A stretch of DNA of 64,000 nucleotides, from NCBI GenBank assembly GCA_963402885.1, contig OY727093.1, positions 16,993,036-17,057,035 on the forward strand, given 5' to 3'. This document shows positions 22,401-33,717 of this stretch, piece after piece. The notes under the pieces are model-generated. The model worked only from the letters and a program-made list of their open reading frames with translations, did no database searches and had not been told where the DNA came from. Position numbers and translations under genes: made by a program. The DNA comes from Antedon bifida (taxonomy: Eukaryota; Echinodermata; Crinoidea; Comatulida; Antedonidae). Each line of letters starts with the position of its first letter. Within the stretch, counting starts at the first letter, position 1.

Positions 22401-25400
22401 AGATTATGAATTGAGCAAAAATAAATATAAGAATTGGAAGAGAATCTGGCACGTAGAAGCGCTGTGTGCGCTCTTTGAAATTTGTATAACTTTGACGAAA
22501 AAGATGAAAAAACTACTTTTTAACTTCATCTGGCCATATGTTAACGTCACAACATCCGATAGGCTTGATTTTTATATGAATTCATATCTACATTTCATTA
22601 GCTTTCATAATAAATTATAATAATCAAGGTAACCTTTAATTCTGAAGAGCTGTAAGATATTTAAATTCACGGCGAAGTTGAAATTACACGACCTACGTTA
22701 TTCAAGGTTTTACGCGTGATGACGTTATCAAAATGAAAATAGTGGCAAGTCATGAGAAAGCCAATTAATTGAGAAATCACATACTAAAATTTGAGCAAAA
22801 ATCAGGCACAAAATAACAGAGATGCGTTCTATTGAATGTGATAATTAATGTTATATGACGAAAGAGAAAAAAACTTAATTTCAAATTTAAGTGGCCATTT
22901 GATGACGTCACAACATTTTGTACGTCAAATGTGTACACGAATTCATATCTACAACTCAATGTCTTCCCGAATAAGATAAAAAAATTGGGGGTCATCTTGC
23001 ATTCTGAAGAGTTATTTTCATTTTAAAAAAGACCTATTTTTCACCATTTTCAGAACTTTTGTGAAATTAATGTGCGCATTTTGTCATTTTTAATGTGCTC
23101 GTATAGCGTTATTTTAAGTCGGAATGGACTCAAAATCGGTGAATGTACTAAGGATCTTGAGTAGAATGTGATGTATACATCAAATTTTATTTTTTATGCT
23201 TTTTAAAATTTGTGTGCGCAAAAACGTGTTTTTGCGCAGTAATTTTTTGAAACACGCAAATGGCCTAATTCATGCTCTAATTTGATCAAAACTCAATTTT
23301 GAGCTTTTTAAATTTTTAACGCGTGATTTCACGCGCATGACCTTGAAACACGCAAGTTTTTATTTGCTTATATTTTTACCCTTGGCATGAAGTTTACGTG
23401 TAGTGAATTTCATTGATATGTGATAATGAATTATGGAGATATGGTTGATAGTGTGATTTCACAAAATCGCGTATTATTGACATCACGGTTGAGTGATCAC
23501 ACTGAAAAGCTTATTTTTTTTAGATAATTGTTACACAAAAGTGTACAGAAAGAATAATAACAAAAACAACAATAAAGATTTTGTACAATAACAATAGGGG
23601 ATCATTTTATTCTAAATGATCACCTAATAAAATTATTATTTAAAAATGGAAAAAGAGAATTACTAACAAACTGGAGACCAATTACATTGTTAAATGTTGA
23701 TTACAAAATTATGGCCCATGCCCTATCGGGTAGAATACAAAAAGTAATTGCCCCAATTATTGATTCCGACCAAAAAGGTTATATCAACGGACGATTTGGA
23801 GGAGAAAACATACGTTTAGTCGAAGACGTTCTTTTCCAGACCAATACATGTAACTTACCCGGAGCAATAGTTTTTCTAGACTTTGCAAAGGCCTTCGATT
23901 CATTAGATAGAAACTTTATTTTTAAATGCCTCCAAAAGTTTGGCTTTGGAATGTCATTTACAAAATGGATTACATTGTTATATACAGAAACAGAATGTAT
24001 TATAGAAAATAATGGTTGGCTATCTGAAAGTTTTCAGATGGAAAGTGGAGTAAGACAAGGATGTCCACTGTCTGCTCTTTTATTCACACTTGCTGTTGAA
24101 ATAATGGCTAATAACATAAGAGATAATCCTCTATGTAAAGGCATTATGTTACCATGTAATATAGATAATGTAAATGAAAGTACTGTTAAAATTAATTAGC
24201 AGATGACACCGTCTTATTTACACAAGACGAGACTAGTTTAAAACACTTTTTGAAAGAAATAGAGGTTTTTTTGTAATATATCTGGATTAAAATTAAATAA
24301 AGAAAAAACTAAAGGAATGTGGATTGGTTCCAGCAAAAATAATGAAACAGCACCTTTTAATCTAACATGGACGAAGAATCCAGTTAAATTCTTAGGGATA
24401 TATGTCGGCTACAATAAAAGAGTGTGCGAAGAAAAGAACTGGAATGAAAAAATCACTAAACTTGATCAGATATTGCAATTATGGCAAAAAAGAAACCTCT
24501 CTTTTTTTGGAAAAATAATTATAAAAACATTTGCAATTTCCAAACTTGTATATAATGCTAGTGTCATAAATGTGCCTAAATATGTATTCCCAAAAGTAGA
24601 AAAGGTATTATATAGATTTTTGTGGGGTAAAAAAAGAGAAAAAATAAAAAGAAAAACCCTTATAAATTCAATACTAGAAGGTGGTCTAAATATGGTACAT
24701 CTTAGCACAATGGTTAGTTCGTTAAAACTTAGTTGGGTTAAGAGATTGTTAAGCCCTGACCCAGGTAAATGGAAATATTTACCAAAACATTATATGTATC
24801 CATTTAATTATACTGTCAATATTAGTGAGCCCAATTTTGAAAGTCATGTAGAGCTGAAATGTATGCCTGAATTTTATAAAGAAATGTTAAAAATGTTAGT
24901 GTATTTTAACAATATAAGTACAGTATTACATACCCGCAAAATGTAAACGAAGTTGAAAAACAACATTTGTGGGAAAACACTTTTATAAAATGCAGTGGAA
25001 AAACATTATATTTTAAAAGTTGGATACAAGCAGGGTATAAAACAATAAAAGATATAATAGTTAATCACAGATTAATGACTCCGACAAAATTGATACCCAC
25101 CCTTTCAGAGCAACAAAATGGAATAATTGAATATTTTAAGATTGTAAATGCAATTCCCTCAAATTGGAAGAAAATATTTATAAACAATGAAAAAGAGAGA
25201 GACAAACGAGAAATACAAACAATATATTGTAAAAAATATAAAAATTCCTTTTATTATAAACACATTATCAACAATATATCTATTACTCCATTTTGTCAAT
25301 CGAAATGGGAAACAGAATTTAGAAATGTGAACTTTAAGTGGAATGAAATATGGTTAAAAAAAGTCTATAGCATGAAACATGTAACAAAAGTAGCACAATT

Positions 25401-26035
25401 TAATTTCAAACTGCTACATCGGATTCTGGCATGTAAACAACGAATGAAGATATGGAAAATATCTCCTGAAGAAATGTGCGAACACTGCCAAAACGAAATT
25501 GAGACAGACAAGCACATGCTTTTGAAAATTTGAAAAAGTATCCAAAAAGTATGGACAAAATTTAACAACATGATTATAAAATGCTATACACTTGAAGAAA
25601 CCGTACATGATTGGCTAGACATTGTTATTGGAACAAAAAGTGAAAATGTCAATGAATTATTATCATTGTTTACTTTTTGTATCTATAAAACAAATTTTAT
25701 TAAAACATTAGAAAAGCATTCAAAAATGAGATCAAAAGTCGTCTGGAACTTGTTCCGATTTGAGCTAAAAAATCTTATATAGAATCAATATGCTTGTAAC
25801 ATAAACAAGGCAAAAAAGAAATGGGGTAACGTAAAAAGAAAATTATTAACTTGTATTTCTTAAAATTACATGTATTAATTTTTAATTGTTTCATTATTAT
25901 TTTAATTTTTATTTATATATATATATATTTAAAACTTTATTTTAATGACATTTTATACAATTTCTATATATAACTACAATGTGTAATATGAAGAATGAAA
26001 TAAAAGTGGGTTGGCCCCACGAAAGAGAGAGAAAA
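19480..26035 (+). mobile_element. Tx1/L1-like LINE, interrupted and decayed
   Basis: ORF1 remains begin at 19559 with a zinc finger (CGKCDKKI ... CDMCKTHYHHKCSGV ... WHCKICK). They continue in pieces to about 20705. The endonuclease lacks its N-terminal part; what remains (20708-21400) shows VNVYAPNN, IIGGDMNCILD, FTWRR and FSDHQAISL. RT follows with FEKGEKNTKFF and NKSPGCDGLS. A 1.5 kb DNA element interrupts it at about 22110-23628. RT resumes with NWRPITLLNVDYK, GYINGRFGGENIR, FLDFAKAFDS and GVRQGCPLSALLF. The catalytic ADD lies just after a frame change at about 24200. The C-terminal part reaches 25782 and includes the zinc motif CEHCQNEIETDKHML. The 3' tail runs to an A-rich/TA end near 26035. 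Confidence 0.85.
22129..23628. mobile_element. 1.5 kb DNA element inserted in the LINE
   Basis: The ends are inverted copies: TAGGTGATCATTT on the left and AAATGATCACCTA on the right. The right end also forms its own hairpin around GATCATTTT...AAATGATC. The interior holds two diverged units of about 350 bp sharing AAATTCATATCTAC-type and TGACGTCACAACAT words, and no protein frame. Reverse-transcriptase coding resumes directly to the right, so this is a nested insertion. A short tract at 22109-22128 is unexplained. Confidence 0.65.
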
Positions 26036-26159
26036 AAAATATATATATATTAGCAGTATTATATACAGATATACAGATACATACAAATTACATATTCAAT
26101 CTATCTTTTAATAGTTGCGTTATATAAATGGCAAGAATTTGGAACAAATGACTTTCGAA

Positions 26160-27442
26160 GACGATCATGATCTCCTCTTAGTGGAGGTAGCTTACAGTTT
26201 TACCCCACAGATCAAACAATGTCTAAAGGAGTTAAAAAGATAATAAATAGAGCAAGATAAACGATCACTAAATCTGATAAAAATCTACCAGACATACCAG
26301 ATACAAATCCTAGAAAAGTGATGAAGTCTGTTACTGATTTACTTCGTACATTAGACATAAATCAAGATGATATTGAGAAGGTAGATGTCACTGTATAAAA
26401 CCAAGATGAAAAATAAACAAGCCAAGAGAACAGCACTTACGAATGCCAAAAGATTAAAAATCAACCTATACTACAGGAATGTATACCTAAAACCAGACCT
26501 TACCTACGATCAACGAAAACGAGAAGCAGAACTCAGACAAGAACTACGCTATCGCAGAGAAAATGGTGAAAAAAACTTAAAAATCACGAGGGGGAAGATA
26601 GTAACACATCAACAAACCCCACCTCAGGACAGCGTATAAAAGAACTAACTGTACACCCATGCACCTATGTAAATAATGCACAATTTGAAGTTAGTCCGAA
26701 GGATACACAGGAGGAAAATCACCACTGTGAAAGAAATGACAGTATAAGTAATGATTTCACAAAGGAGAGTATTGAGGAAATCCCTGAGTACAGCACTGAT
26801 GTAAATAGTACACAAGAAGGAAAATCATTTTTTTATAAAAAGAATAAACAAACAAAAAATGTTCTGGACCTTGCAACAATCAGAAAAAATCTAAGATGCA
26901 CTTTTACTAATGCACAAAGCCTTACAAACAAAAGAGATGATCTACAGAGCTACGTTGATGAGGAAGATCCTGATATAATTGGAATTGTCGAGACATGGTT
27001 TAACAAAAATATAAATGATGCAGAAATACAAATTAATGGATACAACTTAAACAGACTAGATAGACAACATGGAGCCCACGGTGGAATCATCCTATATACT
27101 AAAGAATGTTTACAGGTATCAGTACGAGACATAAATAAGAAATATAATGAAGCATTATGGTGCAATATAACTCACAGACCTGAACTAGATTTAATAGTTG
27201 GAGTAGTATACAGAAGTCCTAATAACACAAGTGAAATGAATGAACAATTAAACAGTGTCTTACAAAGTCTTAATAATGACACAAAAGATATTATGATGAG
27301 AGCCGGTTTTGACAACATTGACTGGCAAACAGAACTAAACAATTGTACAACAGAAGAGATGTGGAAAAAATGAATACTACACTCAACTTGATAACCGATC
27401 ATGTGCAAATAAAACAAGCTAAAAGAAAGAAATCATGCTGGC
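26160..27442 (+). mobile_element. Third LINE, piece 1 (ORF1 and endonuclease)
   Basis: A frame starting near 26220 (MSKGVKKIINRAR) and the segment at 26385-26639 (KQAKRTALTNAKRLK ... LRQELRYRRENGEKNLKI) are the basic ORF1 region seen in CR1/L2-type elements. The endonuclease starts near 26880 with FTNAQSLTNKRDDL, VETWFN, GGIILYTKE and VGVVYRSPN. It lacks the final SDH motif. The piece ends abruptly at the first LTR at 27443. Continuation is at 38372 and 51711. Confidence 0.8.
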
Positions 27443-28760
27443 TGTCACAAGTGACATAAAGTTGTGTATATATTTTGCAAGTCATTCTTACTTTTCCTTT
27501 TGTTTTCACTATTTGAACCTTTCTTTTGTTTTAGGAAGCTATTGTGTGAAGCCAGTGGAGCAGAGTTGTTGTGTTGCAGAGAAGGATTGTGTGGTGTTTG
27601 CTGATTGGAGGAGAGGTATAAGAGTTAAGTTAGTGTGTGAGTTGCTGATTGGTGGAGAAGGGTAAGGTGGTGATATGTGGAAAATTGAGGGAATTTTGAG
27701 GTAGATGGAAATTGAGAGGAGACAGAGAAGGAGGGCTATGTTATGTTAAGCCAGAACGGGATAGGTGAATATTGATATGAGAAACTAAGACGTGCAGGAG
27801 AAGAAGTAATTGAATTATGGTGAAATAGAGCTGAAGCAGAAAGGAAATAAAGAGATATACATGAAGTTAATAAATTGTGAGTTGGAGATAATTATGGTGA
27901 TATAGAGCTGAAGCAGAAAGGACATAAAGTGATATACATGAAGTTAATAAATTGTGAGTTGGAAGTAATACTATAAGGCTGTACTTAAATGTAGAACTGT
28001 TAATTGTTGAGATTACTGAGGATTAATTGAAATTGTGAATGTAAATTGACGGAAGAAATAACTGTTGGAAACAGCAGAAGTTGTTGCATGTAAAGAATTG
28101 TTTGGAAATATTGAAGAGTAACTGGATTGATACGGATATTATTTTACGTGGAAAAGGAGAAAGAAATAATTGGTCGGGGAGCGGATTGCAGTGCAGAACG
28201 ACATCAAGAAACATTTTAACGTTATATTTGATTTATTTATATGTCAGAAAATAGGAAGAATTATAATTGATAATACAAGCAGAACGGGAGCAGAGGCGTG
28301 GGAGTTGTTTAGTTGCAGAATCGTTTTAACTTTTATCTTTCTAATTTGGTTTTGTGTCAGCGTAGGAGAGAAGGCAAGAAGGAACGATATTGTGGACATT
28401 TATTATTGTTTAATTATTCATCTTGTGATATTATTGTATTTGAAAGGGGGGTTTCGGGGATTTATTTAAAAATAAGAAGATTGTTGATATTTTGTTTGGA
28501 AGGATTGGGAAATTTGGGGAATTGCATAAAGTTTGTGGGGAATAGGAATACGGTATCATTGTTTGAGAATTGGTTGGGTTTTTTTTGTGGGTTTTTTTTT
28601 TGGGGGTTTGAATTATAAAAGAAAGAATTGGTTGTCAAAGATTATTATTAAATTTTACTTTTTACATTTATATGTGTACAGTTGTGGCTATTTACCGTTG
28701 TTCATCGTTGGTTACCAGCAATTACATGTCCGAAAGAGCCGTAATTGCGGCTGTGTGACA
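27443..28760 (+). repeat. 5' LTR of the Gmr1-like element
   Basis: This LTR is 1318 bp with TG...CA ends. It contains a 77-bp tandem duplication near 27813-27968 (AATTATGGTGAAATAGAGC and AATTATGGTGATATAGAGC), likely in U3. Short frames of 60-101 residues in this LTR recur in all LTR copies only because the copies are nearly identical. I do not treat them as genes. Confidence 0.92.
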
Positions 28761-28764
28761 TTTA

Positions 28765-28782
28765 TGGGGGCTCGTCCGGGAG
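28765..28782 (+). promoter_or_regulatory. tRNA-Pro-type primer binding site
   Basis: TGGGGGCTCGTCCGGGAG lies four bases after the LTR. It matches, at all but the last base, the proline-tRNA primer site I recall from murine leukaemia virus. Use of tRNA-Pro is thus a strong inference. Confidence 0.85.
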
Positions 28783-28923
28783 ACGTTGTAACCTAGCGTG
28801 AACATTGGTAGATGAAACAATTGTACGTGATTCTTGGATTGTCTATTTGCCATATTATTGGCATACTGTATACTTATATTGGATACTTATATATATATAT
28901 ATATTTTTTTTTTTTCTTAAGAA

Positions 28924-31900
28924 ATGGATCTCACTAAAATTGTTGACGCAGGAAAAGCGTTGGGGTTAGATGGAGTGGAATTAAGAGAGTTTGTGGAAAA
29001 GAGAGAGGAAGCTGCCAGAGAGAGAGAAGAGAGAGCATTAGAGAGAGAAGAGAGAAACAGAGAGAGAGAAGAGAGAAACAGGGAGAGAGAAGAAAAACAG
29101 CGAAACAGGGACAGGGAGAGAGAAGAAATGGAGCGAAACAGAGACAGGGAAGAGAGAGAGAGAAGAGAGGCACTAGAGAAGGAAGAGAGAGAGAGAAGAG
29201 AGGCACTAGAGAAGGAAGAGAGAGAGAGAAGAGAGGTACTAGAGAGGGACGAAGCAGAGAGAAAAAGAGCGAGTGAAGAAAAAGAGAGAGAAAACGAAAG
29301 GGCGAAAGAAGCTGAGAATCAGGCCTATCTTATAGAAATGCGAAGGTTAGAAATCCAATTAGAACAAGAAAAGAATCGGGCACGGCCGGGTGGTAGAGTA
29401 TTACCCAATCCTGAGTCACGGGTTAAGGCCAGTAAACCTAAATTACCCCCTTTCCATGATCGAACAGATGACCTAGATGCCTATCTGAAAAGGTTTGAAC
29501 GGTATGCGACTAGTCAGGAGTGGAAAGAAATTGAGTGGCCGGTTAACTTAAGTGCCCTACTAACTGGGAAGGCTCTCGAGGTTTATTCCAGGTTGTCGTC
29601 AGCTGAAGCTAACGATTACAAACTGTTGAAATTGGCTCTTCTAAAACGGTTTCAGTTAACCGCCGATGGATTTCGACATAAGTTACGAACAGCTAAGCCC
29701 GAATACGGAGAAAGCGGCCCGCAATTTGCTGCGAGGATAAGCAATTATCTTGATAGGTGGATTGACCTAGCAGAGGGGGAAAAAACCTTTCAGGGGTTAA
29801 AAGATTTATTGCTGCGAGAGCAGTTTACCGATGGGTGTGGGAAGGACCTAGCTCTGTTCCTAAGGGAACGTCAACCGAAAACGATACAAGCGATGGCTGA
29901 AATTGCGGAGCAATATTTGGAAGCTCGTGGGGGATTATTTGGTAAACCAATAGAGTTTAAACAAAAAGAGCCAAATTCTCCTCAACTCTCCTCTAATAAT
30001 GTTCCCAGTACATCCTCATCACAAAGCCCTTCTAGTTTCCGTAGTCCAACTTGTTTTATATGTCATCGTGTAGGTCACTTAGCTAGAAATTGCAGAGCCT
30101 CAACTATGCATAAGCCAAACTCTCCTCCAAAATGTTACCGATGCTTAAAAACAGGACATATTGCCAGAAATTGTAGACAGGACGCCAACAGTTGCGCTGG
30201 GTTGTCTACTTCACCACAAAAAGAGTCTGATTGCCAGAAATGTACAAAACAACACGAATGTAAAGCCAAAGAAGAAATTCCCGATGTGGGTGCCAGTATG
30301 GTTACGAAAATGTCAGAGTCTTTAAATCAATGTTGTATCAATAATGATGGTGATAAGGTCACTCTTCAATGTGGGCACTGTCTTCCAATTATGACAGCGG
30401 CTCTAAATAATTCAATTAGTAAAATGCCTGTTTATACAGGTTGTGTTGGGTCACGCTGCGTCTCTGTTCTTCGTGACAGTGGCTGTAGTGGGGTGGTTGT
30501 GAAGAAAGATCTTGTATCAGCCGAACAACTTACTGGTAAGGAGAAAACCTGTGTGCTGATTGATGGCACGGTCCGCAACTTACCGGTTGCATTAATACAT
30601 GTTAATACTCCATTTTTTTCAGGAAAGACGTATGCACTATGTATGAATAACCCTATTTATGACTTGATATTAGGTAATATTGCAGGAGTACGAGCACCAG
30701 GAAATCCAGATCCCACATGGACAGAGCGAAATCTTCAAGGATGTTCTGTTGTTACCCGGTCTCAAGCTAACACTATGGATAAACCATTCAGAACACTTAA
30801 AACTACAGAAATACACAAGCAAATCATCACAGCGGGAATTATGAAAACCGCCCAGCAACAAGATATCAGCCTTGCAAAATTCAAGGATCTTGCAGAGAAA
30901 CAAACTACAACTGTGAGTAACAAACAAGCCGAGGCTAGGTTTATTTATCATAAAGACCTATTATATAGGCAATTTTCCTCTCCTAATATTGAACACGGGG
31001 ATAAGTTTACCCAACTAGTAGTGCCAGCTGACTATCGACGCCAGGTAATGCGCCAAGCCCATGAAACCTTATTAGGAGGACACCAAGGGGTAAAAAAGAC
31101 GACAGATAAAGTGTTGACAACATTTTGGTGGCCTGGGGTAACTGCAGATATTACTCGATATTGTCGATCCTGTGACATTTGTCAGAGAACTGTACAAAAA
31201 GGTAGAGTTACGAAAGTGCCTCTAGGAAGCATGCCTTTGATCGAGGTGCCGTTTGAACGGATTGCCGTTGATATAGTTGGTCCCATTTTCCCCATGTCTA
31301 AAGGTCGTAATCGTTATATACTCACAATAATAGATTTTGCTACTCGTTATCCAGAGGCAGTGCCTCTACCAAATATTGAAGCTGAACGGGTTGCTGAGGC
31401 CTTGGTTGGTGTTTTCTCTAGACTTGGTATCCCGAAAGAAATGCTTACCGATAGGGGATCACAATTTACATCTGAAGTCATGAGGCAAGTTAGTAAGTTG
31501 TTGTCTATACGTCAGGTAATGACATCTCCATATCACCCAGCTTGTAATGGTTTGGTCGAACGGTTCAATGGAACACTCAAACAAATGCTGAAACGTATGT
31601 GTGCAGAAAGGCCTACTGATTGGGATCGTTACATTGACCCACTACTTTTTGCGGTTAGGGAATCTTCACAAGAAAGTTTAGGGTTTTCTCCTTTTGAACT
31701 GTTATATGGCCGTACCGTACGAGGACCCATGTCCATCCTAAGGGAATTGTGGACCGAAGAAATCGAAACACCAGAAACAAAAACCACCTACCAGTACGTT
31801 ATGGATTTACGGGAACGACTACATGAAACCTGTCAGATGGCTCAGAAGAATCTACAAAAATCTAAGGTCAGGTACAAACAATATTATGACAAAAAGAGTA

Positions 31901-33657
31901 AGTCCCGGGAATTTGAGGTTGGGGATAAGGTACTACTTTTATTACCCACAGACAAAAACAAACTATTGCTTCAATGGAAATGTCCTTTTAAGGTTGTAAA
32001 GAAATTTGGGTATCTAGACTACCAAATTGACCTTAACGGGAAATTCAAAATATTTCACGCCAATCTCTTGAAAAAGTATTATGAGCGAACCGCAGACATT
32101 AGTGCTGCCTTAGGGGTATCCGAGCCTTCTGGTATCCTTGAATTAGCTAGCACCGCTGTTATTGAATGCGAACCTAATGAAACATTTACAAATAACCAAA
32201 ATTATCATCTATCTAATGAGAATCTTTTACAGCTCCACCCTCTACTAGCAAAAGAAACAACAGCCGACATCCACATCAACGAAAGCCTGGATGATACACT
32301 AAAGCATGAGGTGCACCGACTTATCGGAAACTACAAAGATGTACTGACGGATTTACCGGGTAAGACTACACTTGGGCAGCATGAAATTAAGCTGGAAACT
32401 GATGATACAATCCGTTCCAAGCCCTATCCACTTCCACATGCGTTGCGAGGTACCATTAAGGATGAGGTAAATATGATGTTAAATCTGGGTGTAGTGGAGC
32501 CTTCAGGGGCACCGTTTGCCTCTCCAATAGTATTGGTAAAGAAACCGGATGGGTCAAATCGATTCTGCGTGGACTTTCGAAAACTTAATCAGGTTACAGT
32601 TTTTGACGCCGAACCGATTCCGGACCAAGAGGAACTGTTCACAAAGTTGGCCCATGATCATTATTTTACTAAGATAGATTTAAGTAAAGGGTATTGGCAA
32701 GTTCCCATGGATGAAGCGTCAAAACCTTTAACAGCCTTTCTAACACCAGATGGTTTGTTTCAATTTAATGTCATGCCGTTCGGCTTAGTCAATGCACCGG
32801 CTACTTTCAGTCGTATCATGAGAAAATTACTCAAAGGAATGGATTATACACTTAATTATATTGATGACATTCTAATTCACACAGCTTCTTGGGATCAACA
32901 TATGAAATGTTTGTCTGAATTGTTTGGACGTCTCCGCAGGGCCAATCTAACTGCTCGACCAAGCAAATGTTTCATTGGTTATGAAACAATCGAGTTTCTT
33001 GGCCATGTGGTAGGGAAAGGACATGTTCAACCTCGAGTGGAGAAGATACAAAGCATCTTGTCAGCCAAACAACCAGAAACAAAGAAACAACTCCGGTCAT
33101 TCCTTGGGATGACCAACTACTATAGAAAGTTCATTCCTAATTACTCTGTGATTGCTTGTCCATTAACCGACAAAACGAAGAATCGGGAACCTAACCGAAT
33201 ATGTTGGGAGAAGGCCCAGGAAAGTGCGTTTGTTAAACTTAAGGAAAAATTAAACAGTACTCCAATTTTATGCCTTCCTAATTTAAACAAAGATTTTATT
33301 TTGAGAACAGATGCGTCCGAATATGGAGTGGGAGCGGTTCTAATGCAGCAGTATGGTGACGTGAAGTTTCCCGTGGCGTACGCTAGCAAGAAACTGCTTC
33401 CTCGAGAAAAAGCATATTCAGTGATGGAAAAAGAATGCTTAGCCATTGTATGGAGTGTACGAAAATTTGAGTCTTATTTATATGGACGAAACTTCACGTT
33501 GGAAACTGATCACCAGCCGCTTGTGTTTATGCACAGAGCGAAATTGTCCAATGGGCGAATTATGAGATGGGCCCTGGCTCTACAACCGTACAAGTTCCGA
33601 ATAGAGGCGATTAAAGGCAGTGAAAATGTAGGAGCTGATTATTTAAGTCGAGTGTAA
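28924..33657 (+). CDS. Gag-Pol polyprotein of Gmr1-like element (1577 aa)
   Basis: The single frame starts at MDLTKIVDAGKALG and runs without a stop. Residues about 20-155 are a highly charged E/R coiled coil. A gag capsid-like region spans about 170-336. Two CCHC knuckles follow (CFICHRVGHLARNC at 377 and CYRCLKTGHIARNC at 404). The protease has D518-S-G. Integrase has an HHCC zinc region (about 712-755), catalytic D783, D843 and E879, and a GPY/F-like tail. Reverse transcriptase has YIDD at 1312-1315, and RNase H has TDASEYG near D1463. Integrase ahead of RT is the copia-like order known for the Gmr1 group of deuterostome Ty3/gypsy elements. Gag and Pol share one frame, so no frameshift or readthrough is needed. 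No chromodomain or envelope frame is seen. Confidence 0.93.
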   Translation: MDLTKIVDAGKALGLDGVELREFVEKREEAAREREERALEREERNREREERNREREEKQRNRDREREEMERNRDREERERREALEKEERERREALEKEERERREVLERDEAERKRASEEKERENERAKEAENQAYLIEMRRLEIQLEQEKNRARPGGRVLPNPESRVKASKPKLPPFHDRTDDLDAYLKRFERYATSQEWKEIEWPVNLSALLTGKALEVYSRLSSAEANDYKLLKLALLKRFQLTADGFRHKLRTAKPEYGESGPQFAARISNYLDRWIDLAEGEKTFQGLKDLLLREQFTDGCGKDLALFLRERQPKTIQAMAEIAEQYLEARGGLFGKPIEFKQKEPNSPQLSSNNVPSTSSSQSPSSFRSPTCFICHRVGHLARNCRASTMHKPNSPPKCYRCLKTGHIARNCRQDANSCAGLSTSPQKESDCQKCTKQHECKAKEEIPDVGASMVTKMSESLNQCCINNDGDKVTLQCGHCLPIMTAALNNSISKMPVYTGCVGSRCVSVLRDSGCSGVVVKKDLVSAEQLTGKEKTCVLIDGTVRNLPVALIHVNTPFFSGKTYALCMNNPIYDLILGNIAGVRAPGNPDPTWTERNLQGCSVVTRSQANTMDKPFRTLKTTEIHKQIITAGIMKTAQQQDISLAKFKDLAEKQTTTVSNKQAEARFIYHKDLLYRQFSSPNIEHGDKFTQLVVPADYRRQVMRQAHETLLGGHQGVKKTTDKVLTTFWWPGVTADITRYCRSCDICQRTVQKGRVTKVPLGSMPLIEVPFERIAVDIVGPIFPMSKGRNRYILTIIDFATRYPEAVPLPNIEAERVAEALVGVFSRLGIPKEMLTDRGSQFTSEVMRQVSKLLSIRQVMTSPYHPACNGLVERFNGTLKQMLKRMCAERPTDWDRYIDPLLFAVRESSQESLGFSPFELLYGRTVRGPMSILRELWTEEIETPETKTTYQYVMDLRERLHETCQMAQKNLQKSKVRYKQYYDKKSKSREFEVGDKVLLLLPTDKNKLLLQWKCPFKVVKKFGYLDYQIDLNGKFKIFHANLLKKYYERTADISAALGVSEPSGILELASTAVIECEPNETFTNNQNYHLSNENLLQLHPLLAKETTADIHINESLDDTLKHEVHRLIGNYKDVLTDLPGKTTLGQHEIKLETDDTIRSKPYPLPHALRGTIKDEVNMMLNLGVVEPSGAPFASPIVLVKKPDGSNRFCVDFRKLNQVTVFDAEPIPDQEELFTKLAHDHYFTKIDLSKGYWQVPMDEASKPLTAFLTPDGLFQFNVMPFGLVNAPATFSRIMRKLLKGMDYTLNYIDDILIHTASWDQHMKCLSELFGRLRRANLTARPSKCFIGYETIEFLGHVVGKGHVQPRVEKIQSILSAKQPETKKQLRSFLGMTNYYRKFIPNYSVIACPLTDKTKNREPNRICWEKAQESAFVKLKEKLNSTPILCLPNLNKDFILRTDASEYGVGAVLMQQYGDVKFPVAYASKKLLPREKAYSVMEKECLAIVWSVRKFESYLYGRNFTLETDHQPLVFMHRAKLSNGRIMRWALALQPYKFRIEAIKGSENVGADYLSRV

Positions 33658-33717
33658 ATAGGACCCGTCACGGTATGGAGAAAATGTTGATACATTATTC
33701 TTTTAGAGGGGAGTAAA

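Noticed and set aside
28170-28469. A 99-codon frame inside the LTR repeated in other LTR copies
   Set aside because: Identity of the frame simply follows from near-identical LTRs; no domain or codon-level conservation independent of the repeat.
28934-29206. Minus-strand frame rich in Leu, Ser and Pro opposite the gag coiled coil
   Set aside because: It is the mirror of the GAGAGA-rich gag coding sequence.
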